This document shows, piece by piece, positions 26,271 through 35,990 of a stretch of DNA of 64,000 nucleotides (within the stretch, counting starts at the first letter, position 1; each line of letters begins with the position of its first letter). The notes under the pieces are model-generated. The model saw nothing but the letters and a program-made list of their open reading frames with translations. It had not been told where the DNA came from and made no database searches. A program made the translations under genes and the position numbers. Source of the DNA: Trichocoleus sp. FACHB-46 (GTDB lineage: Bacteria; Cyanobacteriota; Cyanobacteriia; FACHB-46). The stretch lies in assembly GCF_014695385.1 (NCBI RefSeq), contig NZ_JACJOD010000007.1, positions 1-64,000 of the forward strand, written 5' to 3'.

Positions 26271-27027
26271 CTTCTACAGTCAGAATGCTACTTTCTGGGC
26301 AGGTGGTCCAATCTCCAGCGAACAAAGGCTCAGAAGCCACAATTACGGCATCCGGAAGCGTAGGGTCGTCGCGGAGCCAGTGGAGAGAGGGGTTGGGGCT
26401 GTGACTGGCAAAGCGAGAAGCAATCAACCGTTTGCCGTTGCTAATCAAGATATTGGCCGAAAACTCTAACTGTTGGCTCTCTGCTAGCTCAGAGAGAGTG
26501 GTCAGAGTTTGGTGCAGCGCCTCTTCCAGAGGTTTTTCTGGAGCTTGGTACCAGTAGTGTAGCAACAGCGCAAAGATGTGCTCGGAGTCGGTTGTACCTT
26601 GAATCACCTGATGAGAAGTATCATCGAGGCGATCGCAAATGGCTTTACGCAATGTCTGCCGGAAGTTTTTGATGAAGCCATTATGCATGAACAAGATGCG
26701 ATCTTGCTGAAAAGGCTGACAATTGCTCACATCAACGCCTAACCCTGGAGTCGCGCTACGAACGTTAGCTAAGACGCAACCTGATTCGATGTAGCGGCTA
26801 AGGCTAGAGAGGTTGGGATCGTTCCAGATAGGCAGGATGTTTTTGTAAGTGAAGGGAGGTGTCTCTTGCTGCGAGTGGTACCAACCAACGCCAAACCCAT
26901 CGGCATTTAGTAGGCCCGCTGTCATTTCACGGGGTTGGTAGCTTTGGACAATGAGTGAGTGCTCAGGCTTGTCGAGCAGGCGATCAAGCGAAATGGATGG
27001 CCCTAAGTAGCCCATTAAACGGCACAT
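26239..27027 (-). CDS. egtC: Gamma-glutamyl-hercynylcysteine sulfoxide hydrolase EgtC
   Basis: A 262-residue class II glutamine amidotransferase-like enzyme that removes glutamate from gamma-glutamyl-hercynylcysteine sulfoxide. The protein starts MCRLMGYLG, so Cys2 becomes the N-terminal nucleophile after Met removal. Other signatures are LNADGFGVGWY, NVRSATPG, PFQQDRILFMHNGFI and GTTDSEHIFALLL. First gene of the operon; its 3' end overlaps egtB. Related amidotransferases share this fold, but the neighbours egtB and egtD make the assignment firm. Confidence 0.93.
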   Translation of the reverse strand: MCRLMGYLGPSISLDRLLDKPEHSLIVQSYQPREMTAGLLNADGFGVGWYHSQQETPPFTYKNILPIWNDPNLSSLSRYIESGCVLANVRSATPGLGVDVSNCQPFQQDRILFMHNGFIKNFRQTLRKAICDRLDDTSHQVIQGTTDSEHIFALLLHYWYQAPEKPLEEALHQTLTTLSELAESQQLEFSANILISNGKRLIASRFASHSPNPSLHWLRDDPTLPDAVIVASEPLFAGDWTTCPESSILTVEDDLDIQIRPI

Positions 27028-27259
27028 CTAAAAGATTGACTCCTGCGAAAGTAAAAGATTGTAAAGTGTCACAGTCTTTATTGAGTCTAATGAGGATTCC
27101 TGAAAACAGCCGTAGCGGGTTTCTCGTTAGCTAGGGAAATAGGGCCAGAGCGATTTCAGCAGTCTTTTTAGTCAACTGCTCTGCGGAGAAGGGCTGAAGT
27201 TGAGTGTTTCTACCAATACGCCCCACGTTCAACGCCCCCTATCCAAGGAAATTCTTGCT

Positions 27260-27712
27260 ATGAAAAGCCCGATGGCTCTCGGTGTCACTCTTTTAGTCCT
27301 GGCTTTGCCAACTGCCATTAGTTCCAATGCGATCGCTAACAAGTCAACGCCTACCCAACCCCAGCAGACTCAAGCAGCGATCGTTTGGGAGCGTTCTGGA
27401 GGCATTGCAGGTATCTGTCAGCGTCTAACTTTGCGCTCCAGTGCTGCCTATGTTTTGGAAGACTGCCGCAAGCAAACGGTTGTGAGCCGAGGTAACTTGC
27501 CGGAGAGCGATCGCGTGCAGCTCAAAAAATTGTTGTTAAAGCAATATGGTCAGTTTCAGTGGCAAAGCTCGAATCAAGGTGCGGATATGTTTAGCGATCG
27601 CTACACCTTAAATGGCCGAGGTTCGCAAAAACCTACTTTGTCAGAACAAGCAGCTTTGAACAAATATTTGACGCAATTAGCGGGTCAGTTGGCCTCGCAA
27701 GCACAAAGCTAG
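27260..27712 (+). CDS. Small secreted protein with an SGGIAG (emfourin-like) domain
   Basis: 150 residues from the ATG at 27260, which has an AAGGAAA site; a TTG at 27200 would add 20. The signal peptide is about 1-27. The rest (40-145) has a beta-rich pattern with WERSGGIAGICQRLTL, two cysteines (53 and 69), then an amphipathic helix PESDRVQLKKLLLK and FSDRYTLNGRG. The same order of elements occurs in the C-terminal domain of the protein at 40685-42172. This recalls emfourin-type metalloprotease inhibitors, but no profile was run. It is divergent from egtC. Confidence 0.8.
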   Translation: MKSPMALGVTLLVLALPTAISSNAIANKSTPTQPQQTQAAIVWERSGGIAGICQRLTLRSSAAYVLEDCRKQTVVSRGNLPESDRVQLKKLLLKQYGQFQWQSSNQGADMFSDRYTLNGRGSQKPTLSEQAALNKYLTQLAGQLASQAQS

Positions 27713-27836
27713 ACCTTAGTTAGGTCTGTAAATATTGTCTGGAAATATTACTGACGAAGTAGCATCCGCTAAGTTGCCTAATTACACCTGTGGGGAATCC
27801 TAGGCCTAAGGACTTTCTGGTGAGACTAGGGTGCAT

Positions 27837-28799
27837 ATGGCAAATCCGGAACACCTTGCTTTGCTGGAGCGAGGAGTAACTGGTTGGAATCAGTGGTGGA
27901 CGACCCAAGCTACAAGTAGTCCACGTTTAGCGGGTGCCTCTATAGACACGATCAACCTCAGAAATGCCAACCTAAGTCAGGCAAATTTGAGTGGCATCAA
28001 CTTAGAAGCAGCCGACCTTTGCTTAGCCAACTTTGAGACGGCAAATCTCCATCGAGCCAAGCTGATGGGAGCTAGCCTTTACACAGCCAACCTGTACCAA
28101 GCGAAGCTGAGAGAAGCTAACTTAAGCAAGGCTGACTTACGAGAGGTAAACCTCCGACACGCTGACCTCTGTATGGCAAACTTGACCGAAGCAAATCTCA
28201 GTCAAGCAGATTTGGAAGGTGCAACCCTCTACACAACCACGCTCTGTAAAGCCAATTTGCGGGAAGCCAATCTTTACAAGGCAGACTTACGGGAAGCAGA
28301 CTTAAGTGTGGCAAAGCTGCGGGAAGCCAATCTTAGTCGCGCTAATCTGGGCATGGCCAACCTTTGCATGGCTGACTTTATCGGCGCTACTCTTCACGAA
28401 GCTAACCTGACAATGGCCAATCTGAGTATGGCTAACTTCTGCATGGCCAACTTGATGGGCACCACTCTTTACAAAGCGATGCTGATTGGGGCCAACTGTA
28501 TTGGCACTAACCTCTACAAAGCCAACTTGAGCCGCGCTAATCTGAGCAAGGCCGATTTGCGTGAGGCTACTTTAAGCCAAGCTAACTTGAGCCAAGCTGA
28601 TCTGAGCAACGCTAACTTGTGTATGACTAATCTACGCGGTGCCAACCTTCAAGGAGCTTGTCTAGCAGGTGCGAATCTCAACTGTGCCACCCTGGAAGGA
28701 ACCAATTTAGCAGGCGCAAATCTCAATCAAGCCACGCTAGAAGGGGCTTGCCTCCGAGGAGCGATCATGCCTGACGGATTTAGCCTCACTTCAGTTTAG
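27837..28799 (+). CDS. Pentapeptide-repeat protein
   Basis: 320 residues from the ATG at 27837 (a GTG at 27831 is possible). After about 40 residues containing LLERGVTGWNQWW, the rest is a nearly unbroken run of A(N/D)LxX pentapeptides, such as ANLSQANLSG and ADLREADLSV, forming a right-handed beta-helix. A short C-terminal cap ends at IMPDGFSLTS. Pentapeptide proteins are abundant in cyanobacteria and their role is mostly unknown; some mimic DNA. No signal peptide. Another one lies at 29873-30787. Confidence 0.93.
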   Translation: MANPEHLALLERGVTGWNQWWTTQATSSPRLAGASIDTINLRNANLSQANLSGINLEAADLCLANFETANLHRAKLMGASLYTANLYQAKLREANLSKADLREVNLRHADLCMANLTEANLSQADLEGATLYTTTLCKANLREANLYKADLREADLSVAKLREANLSRANLGMANLCMADFIGATLHEANLTMANLSMANFCMANLMGTTLYKAMLIGANCIGTNLYKANLSRANLSKADLREATLSQANLSQADLSNANLCMTNLRGANLQGACLAGANLNCATLEGTNLAGANLNQATLEGACLRGAIMPDGFSLTSV

Positions 28800-28860
28800 C
28801 GATCGCCCCATTTGATCAACCCTTGCATACCACCGGGTTTTGGGTGCTTAGGGTGGCGCT

Positions 28861-29550
28861 CTAGGATTGGCCCGTTACCGTCGGTTGTTGGCTCAGACCT
28901 TTAGCCTCGGTTGCGGCAGAACTGCTCAGAGGTGGTCGAAAAGCAAGGTAAAGCGCTGGCCCTAACAAGGGTAGAGAGGCAGCCCAGAAAATGCGAGCAT
29001 CTTGCAATCCTCGCCGGGCCATGTCATCCCTCAACACTGTCGGAAAGAGCAGACACAGCAAGCAAAAATCCAAACTCATGACGTGGATAAAGCGGTTCGT
29101 TTGCCATTGCGCTACGAAATCACTCCAATCACCTGCGATCGCCCCATAGCCGACTAAAGCGATCGTGCCTAACGCCAGAACTACCCCTGTCCAACGGGAG
29201 TCGAGCAGCTTCAACAAAGATGTTTTAGGCCCACTGAAGTCCGAGTTAGGGTGGCGGAGCGCTAAGTAAGGCAACAAGGCAAACGCTCCCAGGCCAAAGG
29301 AGCCCGCTACAAAAGGCCAAGCAGGAATTTTTTGGGTTCTGCCATCTATCAACAACAAGGCACTGTAGATCATCGGCCAAATGCCCATGATGTTAAACAA
29401 AGCAATAATCAGGGGATTAATCCCCTCCCAATCGCCTGTAGATAGCTTTTGAATCAGAGTGAGAGTATCTGGTTGGTTAGGGGGAGCTAGCAGAAAGGCA
29501 TACGCGATCGCCCCAACCCAAAGCAGCCAAAGTCCAAGTTTTCTACCCAT
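28861..29550 (-). CDS. Multi-pass membrane protein, conserved, unknown function
   Basis: 229 residues with about six transmembrane helices: LGLWLLWVGAIAYAFLLAP (5-23), NPLIIALFNIMGIWPMIY (44-62), FVAGSFGLGAFALLPYLAL (80-98), WTGVVLALGTIALVGYGAI (120-138), HVMSLDFCLLCLLFPTVL (156-173) and IFWAASLPLLGPALYLAF (188-205). The C terminus is a polar tail. Related proteins occur in cyanobacteria and, as far as I recall, plastids, without known function. It lies between the two pentapeptide genes on the opposite strand. Confidence 0.82.
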   Translation of the reverse strand: MGRKLGLWLLWVGAIAYAFLLAPPNQPDTLTLIQKLSTGDWEGINPLIIALFNIMGIWPMIYSALLLIDGRTQKIPAWPFVAGSFGLGAFALLPYLALRHPNSDFSGPKTSLLKLLDSRWTGVVLALGTIALVGYGAIAGDWSDFVAQWQTNRFIHVMSLDFCLLCLLFPTVLRDDMARRGLQDARIFWAASLPLLGPALYLAFRPPLSSSAATEAKGLSQQPTVTGQS

Positions 29551-29872
29551 GCTCGCCTAAAAATCTAATAACGTTAAACCCTTTGGTTCAGGTCATTCCA
29601 GCCTGAAGCATCTTTAATAATTACGCATTATTAAGTTAATCAATTTTAAGGGTAGCCCTGAGATGCTGCCTCTATTCCTAGTATGGAAAAGCAAGATAAA
29701 AGGATAGTGTTTCTAAAGTTTTCAAAGCCGTTAAACAACGTAACAGCTCGTGCGTCAAGAACCGAAAAGCGCTTGGGCAAGTTAAGAACACAAGCCCAAG
29801 CTTCAATTTGGGTCAGCCCCATAGATCGACGTTGCCCACCCCTAAGCTAGCCGCAACTAAAGGCATCAAGAC
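29551..29872. promoter_or_regulatory. Divergent spacer, nothing specific seen
   Basis: 322 bp between the membrane protein and the second pentapeptide gene. It should hold two divergent promoters. The region around 29610-29650 is AT-rich (AATAATTACGCATTATTAAG), but I cannot call a promoter with confidence. No repeats or small genes. Confidence 0.3.
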
Positions 29873-30787
29873 ATGGACGTTAGTTACTTGCTCAAATGCT
29901 ACGAAATGGGAAGCCGAGACTTCGCTGGCGTTGACCTCAGAGGAGCTGACCTAAGTGGAGCAACCTTGATTGACATCAACCTAGAAGGTGCCAATCTAAC
30001 CGGGGCCAACTTAAGTCGCGCCTTTTTAACCAAAGCAAATCTCAATGGTGTCTTTCTTAATTGGGCCAATTTAAGCTTTGCCAAACTGAGTGAAAGTTGT
30101 TTAGTCGATTCCGACTTAACAAAGGCGAATTTGAACGGAGCTTTCCTCGTCAAAGCCGATTTAGCAAAAGCCAAACTCAGCGCGGCTAATCTGAGCAATG
30201 CCAATCTGCGGAACGCCAACTTACAACGAGCTAATCTCTGCGGCACCACCCTACAAAGTGTGAATCTACGGAATGCTCACCTTAAAGGAGCCAACCTCAA
30301 TTGGGCCAATCTCAAAGGAGCGAGATTGAGTGGGGCTATGCTGCAAGGGGCTTTCCTCAACGGGGTGAACTTGGCAGGAGCTTTCCTCAACGGCGTTGAT
30401 CTCAGGGGCGTAGACCTCAGTGGGGTGAACCTGAGTGAGGCCAAGTTGAGTGGAGCTGATTTGCAGGAGGCCAATTTGTCCACCGCAAATTTTACTGAAG
30501 CCAAGCTTCGGGGCGTTAATTTAATCGGAGCCGACTTGAGTGGAGCGAATCTCAACCGAGCCTACCTCGGTCGGGCCGAATTAGATTGGAGCAATCTGAG
30601 CCGAGCAGATCTAAGCCAAGCTGATTTGAGCGATGCCAGCGTTCTAGGCGTCAAGATTGAAGGGGCAGAATTTAGTGGTGTCACCCTGCCCGAAATGACG
30701 CGCCGTTACCTCTGCTTGGTGGCAAGTGGGCATACCGCTTGGAGTCAAAAACAAACTCAAGAAACTTTGAACTGTGAGGAAAGTTAG
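29873..30787 (+). CDS. Pentapeptide-repeat protein, second
   Basis: 304 residues, starting MDVSYLLKCYEMGSRDFAG, then about 48 pentapeptide units in a row such as ADLSGATLID, ANLSNANLRN and VDLSGVNLSE up to about 265. The tail VTLPEMTRRYLCLVASGHT follows. It shares the architecture of 27837-28799 but is not a close copy; the units and the caps differ. Its last four bases overlap the end of the convergent tamB gene. Long antisense frames within it come from the repeat codons and are not genes. Confidence 0.93.
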   Translation: MDVSYLLKCYEMGSRDFAGVDLRGADLSGATLIDINLEGANLTGANLSRAFLTKANLNGVFLNWANLSFAKLSESCLVDSDLTKANLNGAFLVKADLAKAKLSAANLSNANLRNANLQRANLCGTTLQSVNLRNAHLKGANLNWANLKGARLSGAMLQGAFLNGVNLAGAFLNGVDLRGVDLSGVNLSEAKLSGADLQEANLSTANFTEAKLRGVNLIGADLSGANLNRAYLGRAELDWSNLSRADLSQADLSDASVLGVKIEGAEFSGVTLPEMTRRYLCLVASGHTAWSQKQTQETLNCEES

Positions 30788-33700
30788 AAACGAGTTTCAT
30801 ACTCCAGCACAGCTCGGCTGTCTCCCGAAAGGTCTGTCGAACCGCGTAACAGAAATTCCTCATTCAGGCGATAGCGCAAACCAAACTGAGTTGGCTGATC
30901 TGCTGTTAGCACCCGCAGCACAGAGGCAGAAACGTTTTGCGTGATGTCAACACTCGCCTCCGCTGCCAAGCCCAGGGTTGAGGAACGCGATTCTTCAGAA
31001 GTAACAATTGTGGGGAATAGACGAAATTCGCTCAGGCCTAAAGCATTACCGATCGCCCCTTGAATGTTGGTCAGTAAGGCTGAACCTGCCAAGTTAGCTA
31101 GCCCCAGAGTGCTATCGCCGCGTCCGAGTGTATTGATGAAGCCACCCCCCAATAGCCCAACGATTTCATTGCGGCTCCGGGAGGGACTACTCTTCAGTTC
31201 TAAGTTGTCGAACAGTTGACTTGCAGGCCCCGTCGCTGTAGCTTCGATGCGCACTGTTTGCAGGGCCCCCAAACTCGTAGCTGGCACATCTTCTACTTCC
31301 GAGGGAGACAAGGTAGAAACTGTGCGGCTGCGGGTGACTTCGGGCACAGAGGTAATCAACTGGATATCTAAAATTGGGTCTAAGCCCCGTTCGGGAGTAA
31401 ATACTGCCGTTTGAGGATAACCCCGCGCCAAGGTGAAGCGAGTGGTGAATAGATTGACTTGGCCTGTACGGAGGCGAATGGTGCCATTAGGCCGCAGGTT
31501 GTCTAAGGTGCCATTGAGGGTAATATCGCCGACAGCAAGGAAGTTTAAAATCGGTTGACGGACAATTTGCAGGCCATCCCCTAGCGTGAGTCGCAAATCG
31601 TTGAATCGAGGCGTAGTAGCCGTAGCACCGGATTGGCTATCGCTGGTGCTGGCATTCGTCGCCGTTGCAGGAGCGCTACTAGTGTCAGGCAGTTGAACTT
31701 GGCCATTCGCAAGTTTGATTTCACCGCCAATTCTTGGTTCTAGAGCGGTGCCAGTCACCATTACTTGTCCTTCTACGCCGCCCCGGTATAGCCCTTTGAG
31801 GTTGAGCGAAATTTTGTCGAGGTTAACCGTCAGGGGAGTGGCAGCATCTGGGTTGCCTGGGCGGAAGCTGGTAAAGATCGGCAGAATGCCTTGAGCGTTG
31901 ACTTGTCCCTGGCTAAATTGGCCTTGGATACCTTCTACGAGGATGCGATCGCGATCAAAGCGAATGGTGCCATTGACATTGGTCAAGCGTTCGGGCAGGG
32001 CTTGAGCCTCAAAAGTGGCATCTTGGAAAGTAGCGATACCATTGGCGATCGGCTGCTCTAAAGTCCCTCGGACTTGAAGGTTGACTTGGCCTTGACCATC
32101 CACCCAAGCGGCCTGAGGCGTGAGCACATTTAAGAGCGCCAAACCCTCATTTTTAACATCCACATCTAAACTAATTTCGTTGCTGGTGGGGGGCGCACTG
32201 AAAGGAAGTGCCGCCGGAAAACTGCCAGCCACGGTTAACGGTTCTGGGCCATTGACAATTACAGTACTGCCAAAGTTCAGGCGAGCATTGTTGTAGTTAA
32301 AACTGCCTCTAGCGGTTTGCACTGCCGTATCGTTCAGCGTGCCATCGACTAAGCTGAGTTCTCCCACGGCTTGCGGATTGACCAAGCTGCCGGCCAATGT
32401 GGCTGTAGCATTCAACTTACCGCTGATATCAACGGGTAAAGTGACAAAGCGATCGAGCGTTTCTAAGGATAAGTTCTCGATTTGCAATTGGCCTGACTGA
32501 GTTTTGCCGCCGATTTGCCCGGAGAACGCAACTAAGGTATCGGCGGATTGGAAGCGCAATGGTAACAAAGTCAGAACGCCGTTCTCAAAGCTGCCGTTCA
32601 GCACGACTTGGTCAGCGGTGTACTCGTCCCACTGCCAGTCTTGCCCTTGAATATCAAAATTGAGCGATATTCCAGTTTCTGGCGAGCCCGCGAAACGAAT
32701 GCCACCCGTGAAGTTGCCTTCAAGATCTGCTAAATCAGGCAGAGGAGATGCAGCCTCACGGCGAGCTACTTGCTGACTCAATAATGTCTCGATTTCGGAG
32801 AAACGGCGGAGTTGGGTTTGTAGAGGTGTTTCCGGTACGCCCACGGCCACGGTTTGCACATCGGCTGCCCTAGCATAGGTTGGTGCTCCTAAACCACGGG
32901 TGATGTCTTGCAGCTCAAACCATTGCAGCGTCGCCAATATATCTTGCAGCGACCCCTGCGCAACATCTACCTGCCCCTTAAATTGCGGCCCTGCTGCCGT
33001 TTGCAGGAAGTTACCTGCTAAGAGGTACTGGCTCTGGCCGATGCGGAGTTCGCCACCTGTCAAGGCAGCGATGCCATTGGCGTAGCGGAAGCGGCCCCGG
33101 AACTCATCGCCCGCAATGGTGCCGATCGCGGGTCGGGCGATCGCGACTTCACCTACCACGGAGGATTGCTTCAAGTTCACATCGAAGTTGCCGCTGAGCA
33201 GTCCAGCCACATTCCCTAAACCGAACTGGGCTCCGGGAGCCAGATTCAACGCGGCCAGTGGGAAGCTCTGGACATTCACCAACAATTGATCGCCTTGGGC
33301 CTTACCCTGAGCGATCGCCTCATCTCGCTGGATTAAGAAAGCTCTGGGTTGATTGTTAGGGTCGAGGGCCAAGTCAATGCGATCGCGATCGCCTGCCACC
33401 GCCAGATTTAACCCCTGTCCAGTGACTACCTTGAGGTTGCCTGCCAGAACGGGTTCAAAAGGAACGCCATTCAGGGCAAATTGATTCAGCCGCAAATTGC
33501 CTGCGACGTTGGGAGCCGTGGGCGTGCCCGTTAAGCGACCCGTAAAATCGGCTCGGCCTGCCAGTTGAAAAGTGCTAGGCACCGCAAAGGGGAGAGCGTT
33601 GAGGGCGTAGTCACGGGCTTGCACATTTAAGTTGAGGTTGGTAACTTCTGGCGCATTCTTGCCTTCGGTCCGCACGGCGACGATGCCATTGGCACTCAAG

Positions 33701-35679
33701 TTAGGAGCGGTCGCTTCTTGCACCAGTAAGTTTTGTCCTGTCCAACGCACCGAGGCAGTCAGGGGTTGCTGCACGATCGCCAACCCTTCCGAGAGCCGCA
33801 CCCGACCCGCTGCTTGAATTGCACTGAGGTCAAAGGCTTCAGTCGTACCTGCCAACTGTAAAGCACCACTCAACTGTCCGCGTAAGTCCGGTGAAAGGCG
33901 TTTCAGTTGAATTTGGGATAAATCTGCCAACGCTTGCCAGCGGCCTTGGTTCAAACTGATGTTGTTCAGGGCAACAGTGCCCCCCACCACATTCAGGAAA
34001 GCTTTACCTGCTGCTTGAACCGCATTCGTCTGTGGATTATCAGTGGTGCCTGCCAAGGCAATTTCGCCACTGAGTTGGCCGCGAAACTGGGCGGGGACTT
34101 GCTCAAACCGACTGAGTTGAATTTGCTGCGCCTTGACCAGGGCTTGCCAGCGACCTTCGGCTAACCGGGCTCTGGCGCTGACGATGCCACCTGCGGCATT
34201 GGGGGCCTGCGCCTGTACCACAGTTTGCAAATTGCCACCCAAAGGCCCATAAATTTGGGCTCTACCACTGACTAAGCCAATGCTGGTGGGCAATTCAGTG
34301 CCGTAGGTTTGAGCGATCGCGTCTCCTGGCAAGTTTTGGCCCGCGAAATCTAAAACGAGACCGCCTGCCTCGCCAAATTTGATGCCACCGCTACCTGTGA
34401 CCGTACCGCCCACCTCTGGGGTTGCCTTAATTTGATCGAAAATAACTTTAGACTCTGCTGTGACCAGGGCAAAGTTAGTGCTGATGCGGCTGAAATCAAC
34501 TTTATCGATCCGAGCGGTTTTGGTGGTGACAACGGTGCCTGCCAGGACAGGCTTGGCGATCGGCCCCCGCAGTAAAAAGGCTCCCCGTACTTCTCCTGCG
34601 GTGGCAAAGGGTAACTCTTCAACCTTGAGGGTGTCGAGCAAATTAGCCACACTGACTGGGGCTAAGCGTCCCCGCAAATCGTAGTTGGACTGGGTGTTGA
34701 GCACTCCTGCCACTTGGATCGGCAATTTGCCATAAAACGTGCTGATGTTTTCCAGCCCAATTAGCTGCCCTTGGAAGCGCACAAAGCCTTTGGCCTGTCG
34801 GAAAGGTTGTGGGACTTGCCTCACTTGCGCCGTAACAGTTTTTAGTTCCGCTCGCCCCTCTAGCTTCACAGGTTCATCCGGGTGAGACCGCACAGCCAGC
34901 GTGCCATCCACGCGCCCCCCCTGAAAATCAAGGGGCAGGTCAATAATCCGACTTACATCCGACGCTAGGAGATCTTGGGCTCGAATTTGTAAGTTTGTCT
35001 GCTGGCTTTTTAGTTGGGATTCGCCCTTCAGCCGCAGATTGCCTCCGCGCAAAGGTTTGCCACTGACCTCAAAGGCAATTCGTTGGTTTTGGTCAAAAAA
35101 GTTGGCCGCACCATTGACTTGATTAAACGCGATCGCCACTCGTTTGCTCCGAGGATCAGGATAGGGAATCAGAACAATGCCCGCATCGCGAAAGCGAATC
35201 ACATCTAGGTCCGTTTTGATCAGCCCCGCCTGTTCTTGAGCTTTAACTCGCGTGGAAATCCATTCACCGCTCTTGGCTTGCTCTACATAAATGGTGGACT
35301 TGACTAAAGTAATGCTGGGCTTCAGCGTCCGAGTGAACAATAGCTGCAACGGATTAAACTCGACCTCTACCGCAGCCACAGCAAGGCGATCGGGATCGGT
35401 GGGTGTCGCAGGCACCGCAGAAGCCCCAAAGCGAATGCTATTGAGATCAAATCGCTCCACCTCTCCTAGCTCTACCGGGCGGCTTAAAGTTTGACTGAGG
35501 TTCTTCTCAATCAGTGGGGCGAGGTCGTTACGCACAAAATTCCAGGCCCACCAAGCACCGCCAGTGATGCTAGCAAGCAAAACAACTCCAACAACAGCGC
35601 TGGTACGGCTCAACAGGAGCAGCCACAGGCGTCGGCTAGGAGGGGTGGGTTCGTTACCCGGAGGAGAAGACTGGGTCAT
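30784..35679 (-). CDS. TamB-like translocation and assembly module protein
   Basis: 1631 residues. One N-terminal membrane anchor (VVGVVLLASITGGAWWAW, about 30-47) is followed by a very long beta-rich region of AsmA/TamB type. The C-terminal TamB (DUF490) domain is clear: LRLRTGQVNLFTTRF is near 1400, then PELDIQL-like LDPILDIQLITSVPEV and a final YRLNEEFLLRGSTDLSG ending in Phe. TamB proteins bridge inner and outer membrane and help lipid transport or outer-membrane assembly. The closest relatives would be the cyanobacterial and plastid Tic236 family. No Omp85 gene is adjacent. Confidence 0.92.
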   Translation of the reverse strand: MTQSSPPGNEPTPPSRRLWLLLLSRTSAVVGVVLLASITGGAWWAWNFVRNDLAPLIEKNLSQTLSRPVELGEVERFDLNSIRFGASAVPATPTDPDRLAVAAVEVEFNPLQLLFTRTLKPSITLVKSTIYVEQAKSGEWISTRVKAQEQAGLIKTDLDVIRFRDAGIVLIPYPDPRSKRVAIAFNQVNGAANFFDQNQRIAFEVSGKPLRGGNLRLKGESQLKSQQTNLQIRAQDLLASDVSRIIDLPLDFQGGRVDGTLAVRSHPDEPVKLEGRAELKTVTAQVRQVPQPFRQAKGFVRFQGQLIGLENISTFYGKLPIQVAGVLNTQSNYDLRGRLAPVSVANLLDTLKVEELPFATAGEVRGAFLLRGPIAKPVLAGTVVTTKTARIDKVDFSRISTNFALVTAESKVIFDQIKATPEVGGTVTGSGGIKFGEAGGLVLDFAGQNLPGDAIAQTYGTELPTSIGLVSGRAQIYGPLGGNLQTVVQAQAPNAAGGIVSARARLAEGRWQALVKAQQIQLSRFEQVPAQFRGQLSGEIALAGTTDNPQTNAVQAAGKAFLNVVGGTVALNNISLNQGRWQALADLSQIQLKRLSPDLRGQLSGALQLAGTTEAFDLSAIQAAGRVRLSEGLAIVQQPLTASVRWTGQNLLVQEATAPNLSANGIVAVRTEGKNAPEVTNLNLNVQARDYALNALPFAVPSTFQLAGRADFTGRLTGTPTAPNVAGNLRLNQFALNGVPFEPVLAGNLKVVTGQGLNLAVAGDRDRIDLALDPNNQPRAFLIQRDEAIAQGKAQGDQLLVNVQSFPLAALNLAPGAQFGLGNVAGLLSGNFDVNLKQSSVVGEVAIARPAIGTIAGDEFRGRFRYANGIAALTGGELRIGQSQYLLAGNFLQTAAGPQFKGQVDVAQGSLQDILATLQWFELQDITRGLGAPTYARAADVQTVAVGVPETPLQTQLRRFSEIETLLSQQVARREAASPLPDLADLEGNFTGGIRFAGSPETGISLNFDIQGQDWQWDEYTADQVVLNGSFENGVLTLLPLRFQSADTLVAFSGQIGGKTQSGQLQIENLSLETLDRFVTLPVDISGKLNATATLAGSLVNPQAVGELSLVDGTLNDTAVQTARGSFNYNNARLNFGSTVIVNGPEPLTVAGSFPAALPFSAPPTSNEISLDVDVKNEGLALLNVLTPQAAWVDGQGQVNLQVRGTLEQPIANGIATFQDATFEAQALPERLTNVNGTIRFDRDRILVEGIQGQFSQGQVNAQGILPIFTSFRPGNPDAATPLTVNLDKISLNLKGLYRGGVEGQVMVTGTALEPRIGGEIKLANGQVQLPDTSSAPATATNASTSDSQSGATATTPRFNDLRLTLGDGLQIVRQPILNFLAVGDITLNGTLDNLRPNGTIRLRTGQVNLFTTRFTLARGYPQTAVFTPERGLDPILDIQLITSVPEVTRSRTVSTLSPSEVEDVPATSLGALQTVRIEATATGPASQLFDNLELKSSPSRSRNEIVGLLGGGFINTLGRGDSTLGLANLAGSALLTNIQGAIGNALGLSEFRLFPTIVTSEESRSSTLGLAAEASVDITQNVSASVLRVLTADQPTQFGLRYRLNEEFLLRGSTDLSGDSRAVLEYETRF

Positions 35680-35990
35680 CGCATCTGCAACAATAGCAAG
35701 CTGGGGAACGCCAATAAGAATCTATCCCACGATGCTCAAATTCCCAAGCTGAAACCATCGTTGGGTTACAAAAACCAATACATTCTTCTGAAAGTATTTT
35801 GGGATGGTGGTTCAGTCGGTTTCAGTAGCCTCGGGTGAATCAATAGCATTCCACCCAGAGCTTGACTCCGATTTGGAGTTGCAAGTTTCAGGTAGCGATG
35901 GATCGAAGTTGAGAATGAGCTTAGCGCATGCACTCGTCGCGATCGCCTCTAAGATAGGAAAGAACTGTGGTCACAAGATGCCTAAAACCC
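35680..35990. promoter_or_regulatory. Divergent spacer between tamB and the DUF3110 gene
   Basis: 311 bp. A 70-residue frame (35804-36016, MVVQSVSVASGESIAF) runs into the DUF3110 gene in another frame, has no recognised feature and is not called. Promoters of both flanking genes should be here; none could be fixed. Confidence 0.3.

Noticed and set aside
29899-30555. Two antisense frames over the second pentapeptide gene
   Set aside because: Their Leu/Ala/Pro-rich repeats mirror the pentapeptide codons; typical shadow frames.
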